Assembly: GCA_037126765.1 (NCBI GenBank)
Contig: JBBCBC010000012.1
Location: forward strand, 14,074,001 to 14,138,000
Direction of reading: 5' to 3'
Length of the DNA: 64,000 nucleotides
From: Stenogyne calaminthoides
Lineage: Eukaryota; Streptophyta; Magnoliopsida; Lamiales; Lamiaceae
A program made the position numbers and the translations under genes. A model generated the notes under the pieces. The model did not search any database. It saw only the letters and a list, made by a program, of their open reading frames with translations, and was not told the origin of the DNA. Shown here in pieces: positions 37,331 through 49,600 of this stretch (the stretch's first letter is position 1; every line of letters begins with the position of its first letter).

Positions 37331-37780
37331 ATCTTGATTATGGAGGTTGTAGAATTGATTGAAGTCCACAACAGAACTTGTCAATTTCTAGGAAGCAAGT
37401 CGATATCTTGGTTTTCAAAGAAAATGCACCTCGATAGCAACCAAGATTACTCTTTTGAATACATGGTCATAGAAGTTCATTGCATGATTCTTTTGCTCGC
37501 ACAACAATTGAGGGATTATAAAGTTGAAGCCAATGAAGTACCAATATTTTGTGACAACAATAGTGCCATTGCTATTTCACAAAATCCGGTATTGCACACC
37601 AGATGCAAGCATGTGGATATCAGACATCACTTCATCAGAGATCATGTCGAGAAAAAGGACATAAGGATGGAGAAAATTCATACTAATAGGCAAAGAGCTG
37701 ATATCTTGACTAAACCTTTGGCTGAATCAAGATTTCAGGAACTTTCAGTTGAATTAGGGATGTTAGAACCAGGTGTATAG
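37331..37780 (+). CDS. RNase H and end of pol of element E
   Basis: ORF 37334-37780 covers the end of RNase H: LGSKSISWFSKK, then EVPIFCDNNSAIAI with an active-site Asp, then KHVDIRHHFIRDHVEKKD and a terminal tail ending in LGMLEPGV before TAG. The N-terminal part (SDADYGG equivalent) is broken at about 37325-37345 and the TTEAEY region is altered. From about 37590 the sequence is clean and agrees closely with element A. Confidence 0.75.
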   Translation: MLIMEVVELIEVHNRTCQFLGSKSISWFSKKMHLDSNQDYSFEYMVIEVHCMILLLAQQLRDYKVEANEVPIFCDNNSAIAISQNPVLHTRCKHVDIRHHFIRDHVEKKDIRMEKIHTNRQRADILTKPLAESRFQELSVELGMLEPGV

Positions 37781-38412
37781 AGTAAAACTGAAAATTTGAA
37801 GATTTTCAGATGCATGAAGGTTTCTCAGAATTCTACTGAGAAACTCAGGATAAAATGGAAATACTGAACTGAGTCTCAAGAAACTCAGATTTACTGAAGG
37901 ACAATACTCAGTAAGTATGCTGAATCCATTCAGTACTCAGTATTATACTGACATTTTATCAAGATCAATTGGTTCAAGAAGATCGATGAGGGAAATTGGT
38001 CTGAAGAAGTAAAAACTCATGCGACTCATTTATTGCTCAAGTAAAACTCAGTAATCATTCGCAATAAATACAAAACACCTAAGGAATGTTTTGGGCGGGA
38101 TCGTTTCATATTCTGAAGAAGGTCAATAGTCATTTAATGCTCTGCTACATTAATGACCAATGAGGATGTTTTGACGGCTTACTTTTTAGAGATCGCTTGT
38201 TCAGATACTTCCGATTAATCAGAGATAAATCTCAACCGTTGTTTCTCACCTAACCCACACGATCCTCCACGATCTCGAATCTATAAATACCCTTTAAGCC
38301 ATTCAAGCCAAAGTTTTATCAAACCCTTCGTTCCCAAATCCTCAAGCTTAAAAAAATCCTTTGCCCGTTCTCCAAACCCTAAAGCTTCAAATTCTTAAAT
38401 CAATCTCTAAAA

Positions 38413-41400
38413 TGGCCCCAACCTTGTTCGAGAAATTAGCCATATAACCAACAAGTATGGTACGAAGTTCGTTGTCTCACTCGAAAACGCAAAACAACTC
38501 AAAGCCGAAGAAGAGGGCTCGATATGATCCGATCAAGCAAAACTCACCCCATCTAGTCGCAGTTTCTTACCAAGGGAGTTCGCAAAGAGGTAATCGAATT
38601 CATCTCAGTAATTTGAGAATAGATGAAGAAGATGGAATGCATTCTTCGATTACCACATCACATTTAGAGCATTCACAAAAATACGCCGATTTTGAGAGGG
38701 ATTTGTGCATAATTCAAAAAATCTCAACGATGTGTTTGAACTCCGTGATAGAGGAAAGGATCCCCTGACGTATATGCCGGGTAAAGAAAGCGCAGTACCT
38801 TGATAAGATTGCCGAGAATCTGTGAAATTTGAGGCTTACATTGAATAAGAGGCATCTAAAGCCACAATATCGCAGTCTTTGATGGATATTGTGAGCAAGT
38901 GCATCATGAGTCTTGCGGGGAGTTTTGAGCAGATTAGTGGGACAATCATGATGAAAGGTAAGATCCACCATGCCACCAAAATTGCTTATATTTTGGAGAT
39001 GTGCCGAGAGGAGGAGGATATCTTCGCCAATTCAACCCCATTCCCTAAAACCAAAATTCTCTTCAAACCCATCCTTTGGAAGAAGCAAAACCATTCGAGG
39101 GAAAAGAGAAAAGAAGGTAGAATCACCCTTCAAGGTCATCTAGAAAGACCCAACAAAATACCAGGGGAAGGTTCATTGGAGGCAAAAATGGAGCAAGGAG
39201 CAAAAATGATGAAATGTTAATCTTGCTCCAAAACGCAGAAGATTGGTGGTTCTCACCGACTAAGGTAGCATGATTCTTGCGAGATACAACCTCAAGACAA
39301 AACCGCTCAAACTTCGCCATTACAAGTGTTGGCTCAATTATCTCCAGACACCAGATCGAAAGGAAGCGGGTCTTCTCTTAGGTGCTCGAGACATCACTAA
39401 ATTCTGAGATAAAATTTCTCAGAAATTTTTTAAGGAGCTCGGACCTCGACAGATACCTACCTCGAAGTGCAGTTCTCGATGTCTTCTACCTCGAGTAGAT
39501 CTGAAGATGTGCAGATTGATGATTTTTCTTCCAACTTTAACTAAAATCGAGGATATGCCACCAAAAATTTAACCCACTCGGATGCAAATCGAGGACCTGA
39601 ATGCACAAACTTCATACACTACCGAGGCTCAGGAGCAAAATATTCTCGAGGAGCTCCAGAGTGATCTATTCTTTGATCCCTTAGCGTTAAGCTTCTTCAT
39701 CTGAACCGTAGAGCCCGAGATGGAAGAAGGGCGAGGATCAAGAAGGTGAATGGAGGAGCAAGGGAAAATTTCATCCTTGACCGATACAAAGCTCGAAATT
39801 TCCCCGATCCAAGATGTTTTCTTCTTTTTAAGGACGATAAGTGTATATCCTCAATCGACTCTTCCCCAGATGCTTGACTTTCTTTGTCGATTGAGAGGGA
39901 AGATTAATGAGGAGATGACCTTTCCTAATCGACTTCTCAGGGGTTCGGAAGACAAAGCTTCATTGAAAAATTCTCTCGATTTTGATGAGCCGTTCATAGG
40001 AAGCTAATTTTAAGAGAACAACCCGGTTGGTGCCCGAAAGCAAATGGAGACAAATCCAAAGATGGAGATGGGGACCAAAGGATCATTCAAATGGAAAAAG
40101 AGACTTCCATTGTCGATCAACCTCAGATCAAGATAGCACTCTTGGTACCTTTTGGCACTATTAACAAATATGCCAAAGATAATTTGAAAGTACTATCTTT
40201 AATTCTCAATTGTCCGATAAAAAAGATGAGGCTCAATTGGAGACCGGAGCTCGATGATGAAGCCGAACTCGGGATGATCAAACAAAGACGTATGTGCGTA
40301 TAAACAAGATTGATCTCACTCCCGTAATGGAGAAACTTGAGAAGATTGAGCCAATGGCGATCAAAATTGCTCGATGGAAGAAACATTGGTCAATCAAGCT
40401 CGACAATGGAAGGTCATAGCCATTCTTCTTGTAATCGTGCAGAGATAAAAACACTCGACCAATCGATGACCTCCATGGAAGAAAAAGTCAATACAAAGTC
40501 GAGGGAGTCAACGCAGAAGTTAAGTCTTTTAAATGAAATGTAAGCACCGTGAATCGACTAAATTTCTAGAGGTGAAACTAGCAGAGAAAAAAATGAGGTC
40601 TTGATCAAATCAAATTGAGGAAATGAGCTCAATGCTCATGACCAAGAACTGACAGAGATGCTTAAAGATGCACTCTCTCGCCGCTTTGCCCATATTTAAG
40701 AACCACATCGTGAGAATGGAAGATGAGCAAGATCGGTTAGCGTTTTTTCACCGCCGGAGCAAAGAGCAATATCACATGGACACATTTTCGGACTTCTTCC
40801 AAATTAAAAGATAAGAAGAAGGGGAAAAAGGAAGGTGAAGACCTCGTTAACGTACTTTGGAAAAGAAAGCTCGTAAAGATGCTTAAATGTACAATCTAGC
40901 CAAAGCCTTAAAAGAAGTCGGGTTATTGAGAAATTGAAATTTGCTCAAGTGGAGAAGCCCATCTACACTGAAGTCTCTCGAGCAAACCATGCTTGAGGTT
41001 GCAAGAGAGAAACCGATGCTAGAACTAAGGTTGGAACAAGCCAGTAACTTCCTATGAAGAGGAAAGCATCGGGCGTTGTTCAACCTCAGTAAGCAAGCAT
41101 GCAAAGGCTTCTAAGCCAATCCAGAAAGCCGATTCGATAATGAAGATCTTGAAAGAATCTGAGTCTCAACCTCGAGAAGAAAGTCTTCAACACCGGAGAT
41201 GCTCAAGACACTCCAAAAAGAACAAGCTAAGAAAGTGCCGCTTCGATCTCGTGAGCGTCTCAGGATCGAAAAGAAGATAGACGAAGAGCGGTTTAATGAG
41301 TGATTTCGGAGAGATTTGGCGAGCAAGAGGAAGGGAACATCGAAAATTTTGATAAATGGATGCCCATTAAACTCAACGACATGTGGGAAGAAGTGAAGAG

Positions 41401-41800
41401 AACCTTCGGTTCAATTACGATGTTCTCGGGGAATGGAGAGGGAAGGCTCGGATCGAACGCGAAGCTTTCATTGAATATCTTTTAACCTTCTATCTAAAGT
41501 ATCTCCAAAGTTCGATTAACCTTGGTTGATGAAGGTGGAGTACGATAGTAGCCCCGATCCATATTCCTATCCTCCTCCAAGACTTGGTAATGGCTTGGTA
41601 AATGAAAGGCCATTACGCAAAAAATTGCTCAAGATCTTTGGTCGGTTAGGATTAACAGGAACATAAAAAGACACATCATCAAAGAGAGGAATGAAATCAA
41701 GAAAAGATTTTTCGAATGTTCAACCCGGAGGTACCAAAATTCGATGAAGTGGAAAATGAAGCAAATAAGAGCCGAATCAAGACCAAAGATGTAAGAACTC
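38413..41800 (+). pseudogene. Third ORF of element E, heavily broken
   Basis: Possible start ATG at 38413 (MAPTLFEKLAI). The N-terminal portion differs from element A. The coiled-coil region and the C-terminal block (DKWMPIKLNDMWEE at 41350-41400) are recognisably the same protein as in A. Some 40 small ORFs in all frames replace it. Nearly all CAG/CTG-containing codons expected from A are altered, with a high density of CTCGA, so the true reading frame may be longer than it seems. Confidence 0.65.
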
Positions 41801-42211
41801 AGAAGACTCTGTAATCTTTAAATTTTGTCTTTTTTGATTTTGTTTGATAAATTCATTGTAATCTGTAAAGGTATACTTATCATCAATGAAGATTTATCAT
41901 TATGCTCAAAAGATAATATCTCATTATCTTATTTACATGTCTTTATTTTGATATCTTTGAATGAATGACTCTAAACTGATTGTATCTTTGATAAGAGGGA
42001 TATTGTTTAAGTATTTGGTAATGAACTAGTTAAAGAGATTCATTCCTGAAGAAATTTGATATATGATTAAACTGTTGAGAAACTCTGAAATTGTTGGGAG
42101 ATTCTCTGATCTAAATAGTTGGGAGACAACCAATCTTGTAATAGAATAAACTGAAACCTGAGTATAGGTTATTTTTTTTTGGTTTGTAACAAGATAGGTT
42201 TTGGCATCATC

Positions 42212-42223
42212 AAAAAGGGGAAA
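42212..42223 (+). other. Polypurine tract of element E
   Basis: AAAAAGGGGAAA directly before the 3' LTR (42225). It matches the tracts of A and C except for one G fewer. Confidence 0.85.
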
Positions 42224-42224
42224 T

Positions 42225-44201
42225 TGTTGGGAGATGAATTTAATAAAAGATTATATGATTTTGATTAAGATCCCAAAAACCCCTAAGTATGACATGTTCG
42301 AATGATCTTGATAGTTGAGTCGATTTCGATTATTAGAGTATTCGGGATGTTATCTGCGAAATGTATAGTCGCAGATATAGTTCGAGATAGGTTAAAGACT
42401 CAAGAACTCAAGATTTTCAAGAAACTTGTTTGTTTCTAAAAAGACTCAAGATGAAATCGAGATATCAAGACTCAATATGAAATTGAGAACTGAAGACTCA
42501 AGATGAAGACTTCGAAGATATCACCAAGATAAACCCCGAAGACTCGAAGACCACAAGACTCGAAGACTCAAGACGCAAGATCAAGACCGAGAAATCAAGA
42601 TCAAGAATATTGAAAGCACAAGAATTAATAGGACTCGATAATGTCTTTAAAGCTCAAGATGAACCTCGATGATCCGAGGCAATCAATATATCTATCCGAA
42701 GGATGCAATCGAGAGAAACGCGATGCCTTAGAAAGTTATATATTGCCAAGACATTCAAATGCATAAAAGGAACTAAGTCAAGTGTTGTTAAGGTTATATC
42801 AAACTCGAGTTTGTAACCAAAAGAGCCGCTTGAAGGTGTCTACCTTTAATCAAGACAAAAGTCAAAAAGAGGAAGACGACATCGCAATTTATACCGACAC
42901 TAACAAAATTTATGTCATCAAAAAAAAGATGTCGATGTACGAAAAGTTCCGTTTTTTTTAAAAAAAGACCGGCTACATGAAAGACTATTGCCTAGAAAGT
43001 GTTAGGGAGTTTCTCACCTAAATATAGCCGCTTTCACACACCATAAGTGGGAACTCACGGTTTCTCTCTCAACGGATAGTTTTCAAAAAGTAACCTTGGT
43101 GTATGCCTATAAATCTTGGTGACCCTCTACATTGTAAGGTTAATAAATTTATATGCAACTCAAGAGCTCAAACTTATTCTTGCAAAAAAGTTAAAGCACT
43201 TTCAAATACCTTGAATTTCCCAAGTGCTTCTATATTGAAGAGAGCTCACTTTACTAAGCCTAGCTTGATAAGATTTATCCAAAGCTTAGTCGAGATATCC
43301 TAAACCTTTGCATTGTGCTTCATTGTAAAGGATATCTCATCCTAGTTGGAAACCAACCAAGAAACCCCAAACCCTTGAGAAGGTAGTTGGAGTGTGTTTG
43401 TTGGTGAGTAGAGTTGTAAAGAGTTAGTAAACTACGCGAGTAGTCGAAAAACTCTAGAGGAGAAGTTAGTAAGCTAAGAGGTAGTCTTAGCTTGTGTGTG
43501 ATTGAGTAAGTAAACTACGAGGTAGTAGTCGAGTCGGGTTGAGTAAGTAAACTACGGGAGTAATCGAAAAAAAATTCAAAAAAGTTGAGTAAGTAAACTA
43601 CGAGGTAGTCGAAAGCCCGAAGTTGATAGTGAATTTCTCTTAGCCGGAGAGAGTGGGCGTAGGAGCTTGAGTCTCCGAACCACTATAATTGTTGTGTTCT
43701 TTATTGCTTTCCTTATCTTTGCTTATCCGTTGCATTGACTGTTTTTGAAAGCATACTTTTCAATCGATATTCGGTTGGAATCAATCCAAATTGAAGTTGC
43801 ATAAGTGAATCACAAATATTTAATCACTATTTCATAAAGGGAAGGTTTTTTTGAAAAGCTTAAAACGAGTATAATCTAAGGGCCAACCATTCCATTTAAA
43901 AGCTAGAACGATAGTTATCAAACCAATTCTCTTTTAAGGATTCAAGAAGTTGAATCCGATCCAAGCAACTCGGGATCTCTTAACACTTCGATTCGGGGAC
44001 ATTTTGGGATTATCTCGAGGTATCCGAAAGCACCAGATCATTTGCCTCGATTTTAACTCGAGAGCGATATGTGCTTCTCGTAACCTAATCTTCAGATTAT
44101 CGACCCAAGTCGACCTCGAAGAAGAAAAAAGTTTTAAAATCACTGAACACGTGTATTCCCCCCCCATACACGTGTAAGACTCGTTTTCACCGGGACCAAC
44201 A
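42225..44201 (+). repeat. 3' LTR of element E
   Basis: 1977 bp from TGTTGGGAGA to GGGACCAACA, followed by the target duplication ACTCC. TATA-like TATAAAT at 43108-43114. It agrees with the 5' LTR almost perfectly over long runs (for example 42725-42780 with 30305-30360). It differs in patches that coincide with expected CAG/CTG positions. Confidence 0.93.
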
Positions 44202-46480
44202 ACTCCTCATAAACCGCAGTACATAAAAACCACATTGCTTAAAATCTTGTTGCTTAGGGACCTAGTTTAAAAACAAAGACAATGAATTCAGACCATAAAT
44301 AATAAGAACACTTTCTAGCTATAAATCTTTTACATACCTTAATAACTTTCCATATTGGAGCCACTTTTCTTGGTTTGTTTGTAATCGTCTCCGCATTAAA
44401 CATTCTTAAGGCCCTTCATAAATAGAACATAGTTAGTAGACACTAGTAGAATGAGTATGATAACCTTAATTTTTTTGTGCAGAGAAATGATCATTTGAGT
44501 TTTTCTTTGGATGAACCTGTCTTGTCTGCAATTATCAAACCCACATAAAACATAATCAAACAACATATATAAACAAAATCAAACTACTTTAAGAAAGAGA
44601 ATTTCCAACAAAAAATTAACCTGAACTTGCAAAGTGTTTAAGTGAATCGGCCAAGCCACAAGACTTCCAAGAGCTTCTTGAACATTTTCATATTCGCTAG
44701 TTTGAAATGGCAATTGGGTGTTTTCATCAACAACTGTATCAATGGATACACACATGCTCTTTTTAGGTAATTTATTACCATGTATCAATTCATTTGGTCC
44801 ATAGGCTTTTACAATTGTTCCATACGCAACAATGTCTTTGTTGGACTTCATATTCACAGCTTTTCCCTTCAAAGAATGTCCATGGGAGCAATTTTATGTT
44901 ATGTAACCATAAATGCATCATAGTACGTAAAAAAATTGTACCTGTAAAGTCTCATCAGTTTCACACAATATCTCATCATTATTTTCAACAATTTTGTCAT
45001 CATTCTCATGATTCATCAAATCTTCTCCATCTTCAACATTCTCAAAATTCTTTTCATCATCTTGCACAACTCCATTAAAATATCCTGAACAACTCCCCTT
45101 CTCAATTGGTGATTCATCGGCCTTTCCCACAAAGGCGCTGTAGTCCACAGAGGCGTTGCAATCACGTCCTTTGTGATCCACTTTTCTTTTGATCTATGTA
45201 TTCATTCTGTAATAATGCACAATATTTTTTTTTTATAATTACTCAAGAAAATACGATTTCTACTCGTGCATAAAAAACTTAAGACAGGTAAACTTTACTC
45301 ACAATCTTTGAAATTCTATCTTGCAACTCATCTCCTTCATAATCCCCTTCTACGTTCTTTCGTGCTAAGGACCAAAGAGCAGCTCGGTCTATCTCCTCAT
45401 CACCACATAACACATCCTTCTACATGAAGATAAATTAACAGATCATATTGTTGATGAATTTCAACAACTAATTGTCAAATAGCATGAAAATAGCTTTTTT
45501 TTTCAAGTTTAAGCAAAACATAAATAAAATGACAGATATAGCTTGTTATTATCAAAATTTAGTAGATAGTAACATAGTTCCCCTATATGTACGTTCTCGT
45601 CAGCATAATGTGTGTAGCCTTTACGAGAAAGTCTGTGGGGATATTTGCTTTGAGCACTTATCTGCTTTTGTTTCTCCTTCAAATTTTGTGGAATCAAAAC
45701 AAACAAGCAATATATAAAATGCAAGGTACACAAATAGATAGAAAATTATGTATATATATTTATGTGTGTGGTAAAGTAAAATAAAATTTGTACTATGAAA
45801 TCTTCAGATTGACGACTAATGACAAATGCACTCCAATCAACGGAATTAATAAAGTAATACTTTTCTGGTGGCACATTTAAATCAGGACTGTTTTTCCTCT
45901 TGACAACATAGTTATTTGTGAGCATTGTCTTAAATTGCCACCACTTGTTATTAGTTTAAATGAGACATGCTTTCTTCCATGCTTGATCAACAATGAACCC
46001 CGCCTACAAAATTGTTATCAATGAAAAATATATACATCAATGTAAAAAAAACTGCTAAGCCTTATAAAAAAATGTTAAAAGTTATATCTTACATTTACTG
46101 ATTCCCATATAGAGTTTTTGACCTTCTCTGGAACATCCTTCCACTCATTGTATGTAATCTTAAAATTTAGTCTTGCTAGGACGCCAATATAACTTTGCAT
46201 CTCGCTTCCGTGCTTACCTAATAGCTGCCCAAACAAATCAATCTCTACTTCCTTCTTTTCATTCTTTGCTCTTGTCACAGCCAATCTATGCATATGAGTA
46301 ATACCCCTCGGTGTTCTTGATGATTGGGTATCAGGTGTGTCCGATGTAACAACATCTTCTACCTCAATATGAGTGAGGTCTCTTGCATCTTAAGTTAGTT
46401 TCACTGTGTTCTCCTTCTTATCCAGTCGTGCTTTTTTATTCTTTTTTTGTGGCTCACTCTAAACATTTACTCGATTAGAC

Positions 46481-46590
46481 CGTCTACTACCTGCCATATC
46501 TGCCATAGACCTGTTGAACACAAATAATTTAGCTCCGTCTACTACCTGCCATATCTGCCACAGACCTGTTGAACACAAATAATTTAGCTT
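46481..46590. repeat. 55-bp tandem duplication at the start of the CACTA second gene
   Basis: CGTCTACTACCTGCCATATC begins at 46481 and again at 46536. The two 55-base copies differ by a few bases. The duplication includes the presumed ATG (46504-46506). In the outer copy the corresponding codon reads GTG and the frame soon meets a stop. Confidence 0.9.
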
Positions 46591-46681
46591 AGTTAACTAT
46601 ACACATGTTAAAAAAGTTTTAATATTACTGAATAAAATTTAAATAAATGCAAAAAATACTAACACAAAGGAACCAAAAGAT

Positions 46682-49600
46682 TTAAGCAGTTAGGTTGTCA
46701 ACCCAAATTCCATCACAATGTTCACGCACACAAGGTGGTTCATTTTCATCAGTTGCACTGGTATCTATTGTATTGAGCCTTTTGGTAAAAAAATGGAGGT
46801 GGATAGACGTTTCTTCCAACTCACCACTCCTTGTGTATTCAAAATATTCTCTAGAGGAAGTTGCAAGAACAACATACCATGCCTGATCTATAGGGTCCTC
46901 AACGTAAAACATTTGTTTTGGTAGACTAGCTAAGACAAATGAATCATCTTTGAATCCAATTTTGTTGAAGTTTACCAATGTGAATCCCAGATCATCTACT
47001 TTAACACCGATCCTATTTTACGCCCACGCACACTTAAATACTGGAATTCGAAAATTATTGTAATCCAATTCCCATATTTCTTCAATAAATCCATAAAACA
47101 TCATGTCAGACACAATGAGATTTTTATCCTTTGCACTAGAACCTTGTATGATCTTTGCAACTAAGCTTACTCCTGAATTTTGAGTTGCTCTTCCATTGTC
47201 ACGATCCTTTGTATTAAAAGTCACTCCATTAATGCGGTAACTACAGTACTTGAGGACTATATGGTTAGGTCCTTGTGCAAGCCTCTCGATCTTTTCAGTT
47301 ATTGGATGATTGGATTTTGTGCATTCATTTGCAACCTATTCATGTTAACGTATTCAATTAACCTTTAGATTGAAATATAAAACTTAAATAGCATGCAATT
47401 AATAATTATGCAACTTACTCGTTCACGCAAACAACTTGTAAATAATTTATCGTGTTGATCTTGCAGCCACTTTTGTGTTCTATATTTTTTTACCATATAT
47501 TGATTTCAAATGCTCCTTGTGTTCACTGAAAAAAATGAAAACGTGATATGAATTTATAAACTATAAAGAGTATTTTGTACTATGACTATTATAAGTTAAA
47601 GTAAATTACCAAATATAAGGATCCATCTCTGCTTCATTTGTGAGTACACGAAGATGTGCTTGAACCAACTCCTCCATATGTACAACACACACTTGAGCAA
47701 TTGATAAAGACTTGGTGAGATCTGCATCTTGATGCCTTTGTGGGATACCAATTGTGTTCATATTTGATAGGTAGTCCGAGCAAAATTCAATAGCTTCTTT
47801 GGCAATATAACATTCAGCTATGCACCCTTCAGGGCGATTGCGGTTTCGGACATAGCCCTTCAAAACTTTCATATACCTTTCAAATGGGTACATTCATCTA
47901 TACCAAACAGGTCCACATAATTTAACCTCCCTCACAAGATGAACCATTAAGTGAATCATGATATCAAAGAACGATGGAGGAAAATACTTCTCGAGTAAAC
48001 ACAATGTTGTTGTGATATCTCTTTGCAAATCATCTAACTTTGACACATCAATGGTTTTACTGCAAAGAACATTGAAGAAGAAACACAATCTAGTGATAGT
48101 ATGCCTGACATTGTTGGGCAAAATACCACAAATAGCTAATGGGAGCAACTGCTGCATTAATGTGTGACAATCATGTGACTTGAGTCCAACGAGTTTCAAA
48201 TCTGTTGTGACAAGGATAAAACCGTTCTCGGGAACTTAGCCGTTGAGGTGCCCTACTTGAGTTATCGCACATTCGATCATCATTGACAAGTCAGAATGTG
48301 ACTTGGACGGGGAACTTCTCAAGAGAGTGAGCGATCTCCTGGTTAACCAGGAAACGTCAGGTCGCCCATTAACAAGCCAGATCGACTTATTTCCAGCGAC
48401 CTCCCTGGGTGGTCGCAGAGCACAAGTATGGAATGGATTTATGACAGCTAAGGGAGTGGATTCTCCGAGGATAATTATGGTAGGTGTATCTATTAGTGAA
48501 GATTTCACCCCAAGTCGTGGGATTTCCTTGTCAAGACGGTTTGACCGGCAGTCGGCCCCCAAGGGCCACTTGCAAAAGCCCATGAGGCTTCTTGACCTAG
48601 TTTGTAATCTATAAATATCAGTTGTATTATACATTGTAATGGATCGAAAAATCTTAGCTCTTAGGCACATACATATTTCATAAAGAATACCTGGCTTGGA
48701 CGCCCCGGGACGTAGTCTTTTCCACAGATGAACCGGGTCACCAAATCGTTTGCTCCATTTACTTGCTTTGATTGCTCATTACGAACTGTAAATTAATGTT
48801 TATTTGGTCCCGAGTATAAACCGGATACAACAAAATCCTTCATTGAGACCAAGTTACGAACATTGGATGAGTAACCTGTAGGCACCTTAATTTCAGATAA
48901 AGATTTGCAGAACTTTCTTTCCTCTTCTTTACTAAGTGTATAAGGAGCTGCTGGCAAAAATGTTTTCTTTTCTTCCTCAATTGGGGCCAATCCAACTCTT
49001 ACTTTCATATCCACAAGGTCTTTTCTTGCCGCTATTCCATCCTTAGTTTTGCCTGGAATATTAAATAATGTACCTATGAGACTCTCAACACATTCTTCTC
49101 AATGTGCATCACATCTAGGACATATCTAACATGTAGGTCTTCCCAATACTCGAGATCAAAGAAGATAGATTTCTTCTTCCAACATGATTTGCATTTCCAT
49201 TCCTTTGTTTGAAGTTCGTGACTCTTTTTACCCCAATTGCACTTAATTCCAGCAACTCTATTTAAAATTTTATGACCACTAAGCGGTTTTGGCGCGGGAT
49301 CCAGCTCTTGCTTCCCATCAAATGCTTTCTTCTTCTTTCGATAAGGATGATTTTTACGAAGAAATCTTTCGTGGCCTATGAATGACATTTTTCTACTATG
49401 CTTTAGCATTTTTGCATAAGTACCTTCCCTACAAATTGGACATCCATGATATCCTTTCACATAGCACCCCGACAAATTTTCATAAGCTGGAAAATCATTG
49501 ATAGTAAGAGGAATGCTCTTAGTAGAAAAGTCTCATCTCGATACGCATCATATGCTTTAATGCCTATCCATAAACTTTGCAAGTCCTCAACCAAAGGGAC

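Larger units (their letters stand above)
29821..44201 (+). mobile_element. Element E: complete Sirevirus-like copia retrotransposon with CAG/CTG-poor sequence
   Basis: Boundaries TGTTGGGAGA (29821) and GGGACCAACA (44201) are flanked by the perfect 5-bp duplication ACTCC (29816-29820 and 44202-44206). LTRs are 1990 bp and 1977 bp. The order is primer site, gag, protease, integrase, RT, RNase H, third ORF, polypurine tract. It is related to A, C and D but reads rightwards. It interrupts the Ulp1-like exon of the CACTA second gene. Nearly every reading frame is broken, mostly at places where element A has CAG or CTG and E has CG, CCG, CGG, TCGA or CAA. Three patches (about 31830-32220, 37590-38000, 41790-42225) look normal. 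The breaks may largely be sequencing error. Confidence 0.93.
28000..46506 (-). pseudogene. CACTA second gene: En/Spm-type domain with Ulp1-like protease C-terminus, split by insertions
   Basis: The start is probably ATG at 46504-46506. The first block (46293-46075) has LFGQLLGKHGSEMQSYIGV, RLNFKITYNEW and VPEKVKNSIWESV, as in plant En/Spm-type transposon proteins. Later exons include CVSIDTVVDENTQLPF and VQEALGSLVAWP (44872-44579). The C-terminal exons end near 44338 (donor GTATGT), then 44261-44202 with QQDFKQCGFYVLRFM, which holds the Gln and Cys of a Ulp1 (C48) protease. Element E is inserted right after it. The exon resumes at 29820-29768, donor GTAATT, and the last exon is 28080-28000 (SYTKAQIDEVRVEW, stop TAG). 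One in-frame TAG follows MRSIF. The His-Trp and Asp part of the protease was not found. Confidence 0.7.

Noticed and set aside
29821..44201. RIP-like or deamination mutagenesis as the cause of CAG/CTG loss
   Set aside because: The changes include short indels and gains of G and C (CTG to CCG, CAG to CGG), whereas deamination gives only C to T and G to A.
44441..44452. CACTAGTAGAA as a possible CACTA left end
   Set aside because: It lies between coding exons of the CACTA second gene and has no subterminal repeats, so it is a chance match.
48303..48614. Open stretches of 103 and 144 codons on the two strands at 48236-48670
   Set aside because: Both lie within the 630-base solo LTR, have no domain and mirror each other. 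They are open by chance in the GC-richer LTR.
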